Below are positions 8,952-16,475 of a DNA stretch of 64,000 nucleotides, one piece after another (the stretch's first letter is position 1; each line of letters opens with the position of its first letter). The notes below the pieces were generated by a model. That model did not search any database and was not told the origin of the DNA. It was given only the letters and a program-made list of their open reading frames with translations. This DNA is from Niastella soli (GTDB lineage: Bacteria > Bacteroidota > Bacteroidia > Chitinophagales > Chitinophagaceae). The stretch spans positions 248,001 through 312,000 of the forward strand of contig NZ_JAGHKO010000024.1 in NCBI RefSeq assembly GCF_017742245.1, read 5' to 3'. Made by a program: the position numbers and the translations under genes.

Positions 8952-9278
8952 CCATAACAGATATATGTCAAATATAAAGTTACTCACGTGCAACATTAAT
9001 TCAATATGAATTGTGCGTTGAACTAACGGAAATAGGTAAATTTATTGACCATTATTAATGGCAGATTAAAAACAAGTTCGCTGAGTATTTTTACGACAAG
9101 GTTACTGGGGATTTTTTATAGTCAGTGTTTGTGTATTAATATTTAGGAATGAAATTTGTTAAACCCACTCGGGACTTTTTCTTCTGATATCCAATCCGTA
9201 AAACCACTTTATTCGTAAATTAATTCGATTAGTCATCGCTGAAAGCGGGTCATATTCTGAAAACCAAAAATATCTATC
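8952..9278. other. Intergenic region between tssH and tssB
   Basis: 327 nt, AT-rich, no credible ORF. It probably holds the tssB-tssC promoter and 5' leader, but I could not find a clean TTG/TAnnTTTG pair or a strong terminator hairpin. Confidence 0.4.
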
Positions 9279-9731
9279 ATGAGCATTGAGCCTTACGGAA
9301 TTGGCGGCACGGAAGTAAAACAAGATGCCTTCGAAGCTTTTGCAGACATTCCTCAAAATCGGGTCTTACTCGCAGAAAAACTCACACACGACCCACCTGT
9401 TAAACCTGTTATCACGGAAGGCTTAACAAGTATCGACGATGTGTTTGAACACTTCAAACCAAAAGTTGATATGACCTTTGAATCAGAAGACGGCGGCATG
9501 CGCCGGGAAACACTTCATTTCAAAGGGCTGGCGGATTTCGGCGCCAAAGGTATTATTGCACAAAGTGAGTACCTGGGAGATGTGAACATGCAACAGCTGC
9601 AATATCAGAAAATAATAAAGCAGTTAAAGACCAACAAACTACTGAAACAGGCGCTTGCCAATCCGGAAACAAAAGAGCACATCATAAAAGCTTTGCAATC
9701 ATTAATACAGGAACTTGACTCCGCACGGTAA
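9279..9731 (+). CDS. tssB: TssB, T6SS contractile sheath small subunit
   Basis: 150 residues. TssB (VipA) and TssC (VipB) build the contractile sheath. Seen here: a central 'DVFEHFKPKVDMTFESEDG', 'LHFKGLADFGAKGIIAQSEY' (the F-x-dl-x-dF-x-p region) and a C-terminal helix 'QYQKIIKQLKTNKLLKQALA' that in the family interacts with TssC. Length is close to the usual 160. tssC begins 41 nt downstream. ATG 9279. Confidence 0.88.
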   Translation: MSIEPYGIGGTEVKQDAFEAFADIPQNRVLLAEKLTHDPPVKPVITEGLTSIDDVFEHFKPKVDMTFESEDGGMRRETLHFKGLADFGAKGIIAQSEYLGDVNMQQLQYQKIIKQLKTNKLLKQALANPETKEHIIKALQSLIQELDSAR

Positions 9732-9772
9732 CACCCGGGTTCCTTTATTTCCTTTATCATTAAATCATAACC

Positions 9773-11152
9773 ATGAGTTCTGAATCCATTAAACCCGCCC
9801 AGCAAACGGCGCTTAAAGAAGTGTCTTTATCATTGCAACCAGTTGAACAGCTGGAAAACAGTGTACAGGGCCTTGCCAAATTCGGCGGTTTTGATCTGCT
9901 GGAATCAGCTATAGACGCTGTACAAAACATTAATCCCGAAAGAAAAGCAAGGAAAAAGATCTTCCTTGAAGAGAACAGTAAAAAAGAAGAACGTACTGCG
10001 CTTAAAAAAACACTAAAGCTGTGGTTGGATATACTGCAAACATCCAATGATCCTGCAGAGATGATCCAAACCTGTAATGAACGCTCCGAGACCGCCGGCC
10101 AGGTATTAAAAAAGAACCTGAAAGCTGCGGTGAAAGAAACAGAGCAACTCGAAAGATCATACCGCTCTGTAGCCCTCTTCTTCAAGAACACAGAAAGCCT
10201 CAAAGTAAAAAATGTATCAGTGATCAACGCTGAACCGGACCAGGTAAGAGACCTGGACAATACCCGTTTCATCGATGCAATTCATAATGAATTGGTTGAC
10301 AATTACGATCGCCTGGATCTGCGTAACAACTATAGTTTACTGATACTGCCAGGTTACCTGGGCAGCAATAAAGTTGTAGAGAAATGGGCAAAGATCGCCT
10401 ATGAGAATAAAGTGATGCTGGTGACGGATTTCGAAGACCTTGATTCGCCAGACGATGTTATGGAATTGTTTGAAGCCGCTAACCTTACCGGTGGCGACCC
10501 ATATAGATCCAACGTGATCATGGCTTGTAACTGGCTGGTTGGGCGTGGCCGTTTTGCCGAAATTGGCGAAGAAGATGATCTGCTGGTCCCACCTTCGAGC
10601 GCTCTTGCCGGAAAGATCTACAATACCCTCATGTCGCAGGTAACAGCCGGTAAAAAATTCGGTGGCATTAATGAAGTTGATGGCGTTCGGTTCGATCTGA
10701 AGAAAAGCGAAATTGCCAGTCTGGAAAAACTGGGATTGATCCCCATGGTGAAAGAATATGGCAAGGTAATGGCCTTCTCTGCCAAAACTTTATTCAACGG
10801 CGACAACCTTGGTTTACAAACATACTCAGTAGTACGCGTATTTGATTATGTAACAAAAGTGATGATGGACTTTTTAAACCGTCGTGCTTTTGAAAATTTC
10901 AATGCAAGTACCCGTAAAGAACTGAATGGTCAGATCGTTAAGTTCCTGGATGGAATTACTGGTCCCAATAAATTGATTGAAAACTTTACCATTAAGCGGT
11001 TTGAACAAGACCCAAATCAAAAAGACCGCATATACCTCGACATTCATCTGAAACCGTATTTCCCCGCAAAAACTTTCATGATCAAATTAGAAGGGCAAAA
11101 AGGGGACGATTCTGAAGTGGATTGGTCTTCTAAATACGAGCAGGATAAATAG
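9773..11152 (+). CDS. tssC: TssC, T6SS contractile sheath large subunit
   Basis: 459 residues, close to the family length of about 490. Recognisable sheath features: N-terminal helical region (1-120), 'NTRFIDAIHNELVDNYDRLD', 'YNTLMSQVTAGKKFGGINEV', and the strongly conserved C-terminal 'VVRVFDYVTKVMMDFLNRRAF' followed by a ferredoxin-like tail 'RIYLDIHLKPYFPAKTFMIK'. Encoded immediately after tssB and surely co-transcribed with it. It is the target of TssH during recycling in related systems; here TssB/TssH contact is inferred. Confidence 0.9.
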   Translation: MSSESIKPAQQTALKEVSLSLQPVEQLENSVQGLAKFGGFDLLESAIDAVQNINPERKARKKIFLEENSKKEERTALKKTLKLWLDILQTSNDPAEMIQTCNERSETAGQVLKKNLKAAVKETEQLERSYRSVALFFKNTESLKVKNVSVINAEPDQVRDLDNTRFIDAIHNELVDNYDRLDLRNNYSLLILPGYLGSNKVVEKWAKIAYENKVMLVTDFEDLDSPDDVMELFEAANLTGGDPYRSNVIMACNWLVGRGRFAEIGEEDDLLVPPSSALAGKIYNTLMSQVTAGKKFGGINEVDGVRFDLKKSEIASLEKLGLIPMVKEYGKVMAFSAKTLFNGDNLGLQTYSVVRVFDYVTKVMMDFLNRRAFENFNASTRKELNGQIVKFLDGITGPNKLIENFTIKRFEQDPNQKDRIYLDIHLKPYFPAKTFMIKLEGQKGDDSEVDWSSKYEQDK

Positions 11153-11198
11153 TCCCGATCTTCGTAGTCGAAGAATCAGCTCTTCGATCCTGAACACA

Positions 11199-11227
11199 TG
11201 TCTGCCTTTGGCGGAAAATCGAAAGGT
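11199..11227. repeat. REP-like element, copy 2
   Basis: 'tgtctgcctttggcggaaaa' plus 'tcgaaagg' differs from 4440-4466 at only a few bases. Both copies lie just downstream of a T6SS gene. Inverted repeat tctgcc/ggcgga forms the hairpin core. Confidence 0.6.
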
Positions 11228-11414
11228 CGACACTTGATTGCAATGCCTTCTTAAAATCCATATCTCCCCCAAAACACGCCCCAATTCCTTTAACAAAGGA
11301 CAACCCGACTGTAGTATTCATTAACAGTGTTATTAACCAATAATGCTGACAGGAGCCTTTTGCTCAATTGTATAACATCAGAAGATCAGGCAACATTAGC
11401 TATTAGTATTTATT

Positions 11415-11432
11415 GGCCCGCTTAAGTGGGCC
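11415..11432 (+). terminator. Hairpin ahead of hcp1
   Basis: Nine-base-pair stem ggcccgctt/aagtgggcc with almost no loop, T-run (tcgtttttta) starting about 9 nt later. Could end tssBC readthrough; weak because loop and spacing are unusual. Confidence 0.35.
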
Positions 11433-11498
11433 AACAGGGATCGTTTTTTATTATTTGGTCTATATACCATTATTTATTAATCATCAAAACCATTAATT

Positions 11499-11885
11499 AT
11501 GTCATTTAAGGCAAAACTTAAAGTGGCTGGCAAGGAAGTTAATGTCCTTGCATGTAACTATCAATTGAAACAGGAAACAGATGCAACTGGTCGTCCTTCA
11601 TCTATCACCCGCGGCGGAAAGATCCAGCTGACAATAGAGTCTACCGGCGACACCACATTCCTGGAGTGGATGACAAACAACTTCGAGCGTAAAGACGGCT
11701 CTATCGTTTTCGTCAAACGCGACGACAACGCCACGCTGAAAGAATTGAAATTCGGCGAAGCATACCTGGTTGAGTACCGCGAAAACTTCGACGGCGCAGA
11801 TACCAGCCCATTAACTGAAAGCTTCACGCTGAGTGCCAAGTCAATTGAATTGGGCAGCGGAAAACACGAAAATGAGTGGGTATAA
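11499..11885 (+). CDS. tssD: Hcp/TssD, T6SS tube protein, paralogue 1
   Basis: 128 residues. Bacteroidota-type Hcp: it starts 'MSFKAKLKVAGKEVNVLACN', has 'GGKIQLTIESTGDTTFLEW', a pair of acidic/basic strands, and the C-terminal 'ESFTLSAKSIELGSGKHENE'. Hcp hexamers stack into the tube that is fired by the sheath and can carry small effectors in the lumen. A second Hcp follows at 12001. The long upstream gap suggests its own promoter, in keeping with the high expression of tube protein in known systems (inference). Confidence 0.9.
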   Translation: MSFKAKLKVAGKEVNVLACNYQLKQETDATGRPSSITRGGKIQLTIESTGDTTFLEWMTNNFERKDGSIVFVKRDDNATLKELKFGEAYLVEYRENFDGADTSPLTESFTLSAKSIELGSGKHENEWV

Positions 11886-11917
11886 TTAAAAGTATCATCA
11901 GTAGTGAGTAAAGGTCC

Positions 11918-11956
11918 GCCATTCATTCTGGAGCAATCGGGGTGAATGGCTCCTTT
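11918..11956 (+). terminator. Hairpin between hcp1 and hcp2
   Basis: Stem gccattca (11918-11925) / tgaatggc (11943-11950) followed by tcctttt. Could terminate or attenuate hcp1 transcripts so that hcp1 is made in excess of hcp2 and vgrG. Confidence 0.5.
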
Positions 11957-12000
11957 TAATAAACGCCATGAGATCATCCTAAAACACTAATCATTATTCC

Positions 12001-12390
12001 ATGTCATTTATAGCAAAACTAAAGTTGGATGGTGAAGAGATGAACATCCTGCATTGTGCTTACCGTTTTACGCAGGCAACCGACGGTACCGGTAAACCAA
12101 CCGCCATTCCACAAGGCGGCGCCGTTACACTGGTAGTTGAAAGCAATGGCGAAACCGGTTTGTTCGACTGGATGATCAGTCCAACCCAGACAAAAAGCGG
12201 CACCATTACTTTTTATCGCCGGGATAACATGAGTAAGTTAAAAAGCCTGCAATTCACCGATGCCCACTGTGTTGATTATTATGAGACATATGATCATAAC
12301 AGTGACAGTCCAATGCGGGTGCAACTAACGCTCAGCGCCAAAGAAGTAAAACTGAATGAATCAAAATTCAAAAATAACTGGCCCCAATAA
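12001..12390 (+). CDS. Hcp/TssD, paralogue 2
   Basis: 129 residues, same fold pattern as the upstream Hcp: 'MSFIAKLKLDGEEMNILHCA', 'GGAVTLVVESNGETGLFDWM' and 'LTLSAKEVKLNESKFKNNW'. By eye it shares the frame of conserved positions but differs at many surface positions, so it is not a recent duplicate. It could mix into the tube or be dedicated to the VgrG/Rhs cassette that follows; in subtype-iii loci several Hcps are common. Ends in 'NNWPQ', the same type of end as Hcp1 'NEWV'. Confidence 0.88.
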   Translation: MSFIAKLKLDGEEMNILHCAYRFTQATDGTGKPTAIPQGGAVTLVVESNGETGLFDWMISPTQTKSGTITFYRRDNMSKLKSLQFTDAHCVDYYETYDHNSDSPMRVQLTLSAKEVKLNESKFKNNWPQ

Positions 12391-12452
12391 ATAGCCAGCT
12401 TCGGAAATCGCGAAGTCAAGAGGAGGGACGAAGATAAACCTTCAGACTGCCA

Positions 12453-12480
12453 TTTCACGTTTTCCGTTTCCCATTTCACG
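12453..12480. repeat. TTTCAC-GTTT intergenic repeat, copy 2
   Basis: 'tttcacgttttccgtttccc' plus 'atttcacg' in the hcp2-vgrG gap; same family as 784-804 and 14405-14432. Confidence 0.55.
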
Positions 12481-12512
12481 GCATTAATACCATAAACGAC
12501 ATAACATTTTTT

Positions 12513-14333
12513 ATGGCCCAACTAATTAGTAGCAACATAACCATTGCCGGTAATCCTATTAAACAAATTACCTCTTTTCAGCTAACCCAAAATATTTTCG
12601 ATCATCATTACTTTCGTTTGGTTTGTCCTGCGGAATCCCTGGAAGGCCTGGAGGGTGGCATGCTGCAATCATCCCGTAACCTTATAGGAGGTATTTTACA
12701 GGCGTCCTTCAGCACTCCAACAACCGGAAATGGTTTGCAATTCAAAGGCATAGTAATGCAGGTAGAAGCCGACCGTTTCAGCGGTCATACCGGCAACATC
12801 ATTATCTCCGGATGTAGTCCTACCATTATACTCGATAACGGCCCGCACTGCAAAAGCTGGGAGAAAAAAGCGATCAAGAACATTGCACAGGATGTACTGA
12901 AGCATTTCCCGCAAGACCTGTTGCAGGCGCAGGTTAGCCCGCAGTATCGTGAAACATTGGCCTATACTGTACAATACAAACAAACCGCCTGGCAGTTCCT
13001 CACCTTTCTTTGTTCCAGTTATGGCGAATGGTTGTACTACGATGGCAACCAGTTAAAAATAGGCGCAACAAAAGCGTCAGCCGCAACCGCCCTGACATTT
13101 GGCAGCAATATCAGCCGTTTCAGCATGGCGCTGCAGGTACAACCTGCCAATAGCCAGATGATGGCATATGATTATCTCAACCACGATGTATATACCAGCA
13201 CCCCGCAAAGCATTGAAAGCAAGGCCGGTCTTAACGACCTCGGTCGCCATGTATATCAAGCCAGCAATACCGTATATGCAACCCAGCCCAAGTTGTGGAA
13301 CAACCAATTTGTAAGCAATAAGAAACAGCTGGATGATGCCATTAATATCCGCATGGCCATGCAAACCAGTAATACCGTTCGCTTTTCTGGCAGTAGTGCG
13401 CACCCAGGCGTTAAAATAGGCGGCAACATAAACGTACAGGGGAACAATCTATATAACCTGGCAGGCGAAAATTATGGCGAATACACCGTTCTTTCCATCA
13501 GCCATTATTTCGATGGCCAGGGTAATTATAATAATGACTTTACCGCAGTTCCATCCACTATAAAGCTACCACCTGTGAAAACAGGCGTTATGCCCCATTC
13601 AGAAACACAAAGCGCCATGGTAACAGATAACCACGATCCCAAAGGATTGGGTCGGGTACGCGTTAAATTTCATTGGATGAATGGTACTGAAAAAACGCCG
13701 TGGGTCCGCGTTACCAGTCCGCATGGCGGAGGTGGAAAAGGGATGTTCTTTATACCCGAAGTAGGCGAGGAGGTGATTGTAGGTTTTGAAGGTGATAGTC
13801 CCATTAAACCATATATAATAGGTACCGTATATCATGGCAAAGCGAGTAACGCTTTTGGCAATGGCGGCAATGATGTAAAGGCGTTGCAAACCCGCAGTGG
13901 CAATAAAGTTATAATGAATGACCAGGACGGCAGTGTGTTCGTGGAAGATAAAGACGGCAACAGCATGCTCATTGACGGCGCCGGCAACATAACGGTAAAA
14001 TCAAACAAAACAGTTTTGATCGATGCCACCAATGAGATCACCCTTAAAACTAAAAAGATCACCATGGTGGCAGAAGATGAAATAACCATGACATCTAAAG
14101 TATTCGATGGACAACTGTCAGAAACTTCAACCCTGTTCGGTAAAAATGAAAACAATGTAATATCAACCAAAGAAGTGAATATAGGCTCAGAAAATAAAGT
14201 TTCCGTTGGTGGCAAACAGGAAGTGGATGTGTATGGCGGTAAAAAAGTAGCGTTGGATTCAGAGGGTTCAGTAGAAGCAAATGGAAAATTGATGACCACA
14301 ATTGCCGGCGGACAAGTGAAGCTGAATTGTTAA
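12513..14333 (+). CDS. tssI: VgrG/TssI, T6SS spike protein
   Basis: 606 residues. N-terminal gp27-like half (1-360), an OB-fold gp5-like domain starting near 'DNHDPKGLGRVRVKFHWMNG' and 'TPWVRVTSPHGGGGKGMFFI', then a C-terminal needle of short beta repeats ('SGNKVIMNDQDGSVFVEDKD', 'NITVKSNKTVLIDATNEITL', 'KITMVAEDEITM'). No extra C-terminal effector domain is attached, so cargo must ride on a separate PAAR-tip protein; the downstream Rhs protein with an N-terminal PAAR-like region is the obvious one. Start ATG 12513. Confidence 0.93.
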   Translation: MAQLISSNITIAGNPIKQITSFQLTQNIFDHHYFRLVCPAESLEGLEGGMLQSSRNLIGGILQASFSTPTTGNGLQFKGIVMQVEADRFSGHTGNIIISGCSPTIILDNGPHCKSWEKKAIKNIAQDVLKHFPQDLLQAQVSPQYRETLAYTVQYKQTAWQFLTFLCSSYGEWLYYDGNQLKIGATKASAATALTFGSNISRFSMALQVQPANSQMMAYDYLNHDVYTSTPQSIESKAGLNDLGRHVYQASNTVYATQPKLWNNQFVSNKKQLDDAINIRMAMQTSNTVRFSGSSAHPGVKIGGNINVQGNNLYNLAGENYGEYTVLSISHYFDGQGNYNNDFTAVPSTIKLPPVKTGVMPHSETQSAMVTDNHDPKGLGRVRVKFHWMNGTEKTPWVRVTSPHGGGGKGMFFIPEVGEEVIVGFEGDSPIKPYIIGTVYHGKASNAFGNGGNDVKALQTRSGNKVIMNDQDGSVFVEDKDGNSMLIDGAGNITVKSNKTVLIDATNEITLKTKKITMVAEDEITMTSKVFDGQLSETSTLFGKNENNVISTKEVNIGSENKVSVGGKQEVDVYGGKKVALDSEGSVEANGKLMTTIAGGQVKLNC

Positions 14334-14404
14334 GTTGATCCGCTAATCAGTTGATGAGTTGACAAGTTTAAAACAAGACTTGAGATTGGAATTCAGAAAA
14401 CCCC

Positions 14405-14432
14405 TTTCACGTTTCCCGTTTGACGTTTCACG
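14405..14432. repeat. TTTCAC-GTTT intergenic repeat, copy 3
   Basis: 'tttcacgtttcccgtttgac' then 'gtttcacg' in the vgrG-downstream gap, the same family as copies at 784 and 12453. Confidence 0.55.
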
Positions 14433-14465
14433 TAATATGAGTCTGAAAATTAAGCGACCTAAACT

Positions 14466-15830
14466 ATGAATGAACATAATCCAATTACTGTCAGGATCGA
14501 TGAAATGGTTCAGGTTTGGAAAAATAACGTCCAGCCTCAACACCAGCTTATCCGCTGGATGCTAAAACCAGAAGACCATCGGATGTACGAAGGGTTTTGC
14601 CGGCTGGAAGCATCGCCGCATGGAAAACTCGACAACCTGTTTGTTTTCTTTTATACTCCTTTTAACCAGGCCGACACTTACAGCCATGCCTTATTACAAA
14701 ACTGGTTGAACGAGTATGATGAGCCCCAGAATAAGCAATTGCTGGCTCAGACAGGCAAAGGGGGGTGGGATGTATCAGTTATTAGAAAAGCAGTAATTGA
14801 AAATGACTATATAGCCTGTGATCAGTTGTTACCAGCCATGATACAATCCTACAGGAATTTTACCGGGCTACAAGACACCTTGTTTGTACTGGGTTTGTTA
14901 CCCCAGCAAATGAGCAGTCCCCAACAATTTCTTTTATGGATGCAACAGTGGATGGAACTACCCAAACAACCAGGCATACAACTCCTGGTGTTTGATCATG
15001 TAGCGGGAAATTTCTGGGGCCCTGTTTTTGAAAAGTATGAAGCGTATGCCGTAACACTGAAACACGATCTGCGTATGCAGGATGCCATCAGGCAAATTGC
15101 TACAGCTGGCGCCGCCACTGACCCTTATGCATTTTTCAGAAAATGTATGTTTGAAATGGGAGAAGCGGCCAATAAAAAGAACAAACCCTTGCTCAATGAA
15201 TGGGGTAACAAAGCTGTTGAATGCGGAAAAAAGACCGGCGATAAAAGTTTGCTCGCGACAGCTTATATAACCTATGCAGGTATGTTATTCAATTTTAAAG
15301 ACCATGAATTGATCAACACCCTGCTTGATACCGGTATCCGTCTTTGTAAACAGGAAATTACCAACGGCAACGAATCGTTAAAGCCCATGCTGCTCCAATA
15401 CTATACTTACAAGGGAGCCGATTGTCAGATACAGAAGGAAAGAAAAGAAGCGCTGGACTGGTTTATGAAAGCCGGTGACGAAGCAGTAGCCTTTGGCTTT
15501 ACCACGCAGGCTGTATCTGCTTATTATAAGGCCTGGGTATTTGCAGAATATAAAAACTGGCGGGAAGAAAAAATACAGGCCGCAAAAAAGGCATTACAAC
15601 TTTCCAACCGCCTAACAGAAGAAGAAATACAGGCTTCAGAATACCCCTTCATGGCTTATGATTATGTGCAGCAGAAACAGCAGCAGGACGATGCCCTTGT
15701 CACAGAAGTTACCAGTAAAATGATTACCGCGTACGGCAACGACTGGAAAAAAACAGTTGAGGAACTGAAACAAAATTATACCAGGAAAAAGATCAGGGAG
15801 GCAAACGCGGGAGAAATGATGGTGTCATAG
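14466..15830 (+). CDS. Uncharacterised TPR-like helical protein, candidate Rhs-effector adaptor
   Basis: 454 residues, no signal peptide or membrane span. Residues 1-170 are a mixed domain ('FCRLEASPHGKLDNLFVFFY'). The second half looks like alpha-helical hairpins of TPR type: 'DKSLLATAYITYAGMLFNF', 'LLQYYTYKGADCQIQKERKE', 'ALDWFMKAGDEAVAFGFTTQ', 'AVSAYYKAWVFAEYKNWREE'. I do not recognise a named family. It stands between vgrG and the PAAR-Rhs gene, the slot that in other bacteria is filled by adaptors or chaperones (DUF4123, DUF1795/EagR, DUF2169). It may be a Bacteroidota counterpart that loads the Rhs protein onto VgrG; this is inference from position. Confidence 0.6.
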   Translation: MNEHNPITVRIDEMVQVWKNNVQPQHQLIRWMLKPEDHRMYEGFCRLEASPHGKLDNLFVFFYTPFNQADTYSHALLQNWLNEYDEPQNKQLLAQTGKGGWDVSVIRKAVIENDYIACDQLLPAMIQSYRNFTGLQDTLFVLGLLPQQMSSPQQFLLWMQQWMELPKQPGIQLLVFDHVAGNFWGPVFEKYEAYAVTLKHDLRMQDAIRQIATAGAATDPYAFFRKCMFEMGEAANKKNKPLLNEWGNKAVECGKKTGDKSLLATAYITYAGMLFNFKDHELINTLLDTGIRLCKQEITNGNESLKPMLLQYYTYKGADCQIQKERKEALDWFMKAGDEAVAFGFTTQAVSAYYKAWVFAEYKNWREEKIQAAKKALQLSNRLTEEEIQASEYPFMAYDYVQQKQQQDDALVTEVTSKMITAYGNDWKKTVEELKQNYTRKKIREANAGEMMVS

Positions 15831-15876
15831 CGCACTAATAATAAAACCAGTAATTAGTATCCTTTAAATCATCAGT

Positions 15877-16455
15877 ATGGAAAACATTACCGCTGTTAAG
15901 TCAAAGATTGAATTGATAGATGAAGAGATCACTCAAAAGTATGCCGATGAATTGCGTGCAAAAGAAAGCCGTATTGACTTCACAAAAGATGGCTGGGTAG
16001 AAGAAATGCGAAGCATTGAATCAGAATACCGGGTTAAAATAGAACCGGAACTGACTTTTATTCGCCGAACAATAGGCGAAGTGCTGGCCGGTAATAAATT
16101 CAAAGACCTGCAGGCAATAGGTACAATACTGAATGAAACCCAACGATTGAAGAATTATATAACTCCAACTTTCGATGAGCTGGATGAAAATATACAAAGC
16201 GGCAGCCACGAATATGTTGTATTGAGCCTCCTATTATTTGAAGCCAGGAACCTGGAACCCGATGCCCGGGATGAAATGATCTACTTCGGCGATCTGCTCC
16301 GCTTCTGTGGATCAAAGGCCGTCGATATCAAACCCATACTGCAAAAATTATTGCCATACGCTTCTGAAGAAAGAAAATACGGAGCATATTCCGTACACAC
16401 ATTGATCCATAATGCCATTGAAGAAACCGTTGAACCCGTTCAGAAACAGAAATAG
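15877..16455 (+). CDS. Uncharacterised 192-residue helical protein between vgrG and rhs
   Basis: 192 residues, no signal peptide. Charged helical start 'VKSKIELIDEEITQKYADEL', then 'YRVKIEPELTFIRRTIGEVL', a central 'LSLLLFEARNLEPDARDEMI' and a HEAT-like end 'KPILQKLLPYASEERKYGAY'. No family recognised. It begins 46 nt after the TPR-like gene and ends 20 nt before the Rhs gene, so it is part of the effector cassette. Possible accessory chaperone or second adaptor. Confidence 0.6.
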   Translation: MENITAVKSKIELIDEEITQKYADELRAKESRIDFTKDGWVEEMRSIESEYRVKIEPELTFIRRTIGEVLAGNKFKDLQAIGTILNETQRLKNYITPTFDELDENIQSGSHEYVVLSLLLFEARNLEPDARDEMIYFGDLLRFCGSKAVDIKPILQKLLPYASEERKYGAYSVHTLIHNAIEETVEPVQKQK

Positions 16456-16475
16456 GAAACAAAGAAACTTATTCT

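Larger units (their letters stand above)
11153..11498. other. Intergenic region tssC-hcp1 with REP-like element and hairpin
   Basis: 346 nt. Holds the second copy of the REP-like element (core 11199-11227) and, at 11415-11432, a hairpin ggcccgctt/aagtgggcc (one G-U pair) followed 9 nt later by a T-run. The latter may be a late terminator or part of the hcp leader. No ORF of merit. Confidence 0.5.

Noticed and set aside
11499-14333. Hcp, VgrG and sheath genes as a prophage or extracellular contractile tail
   Set aside because: TssB/TssC type sheath, ClpV, TssK/TssN/TssO and the absence of capsid, terminase, tail-fibre or integrase genes point to T6SS.
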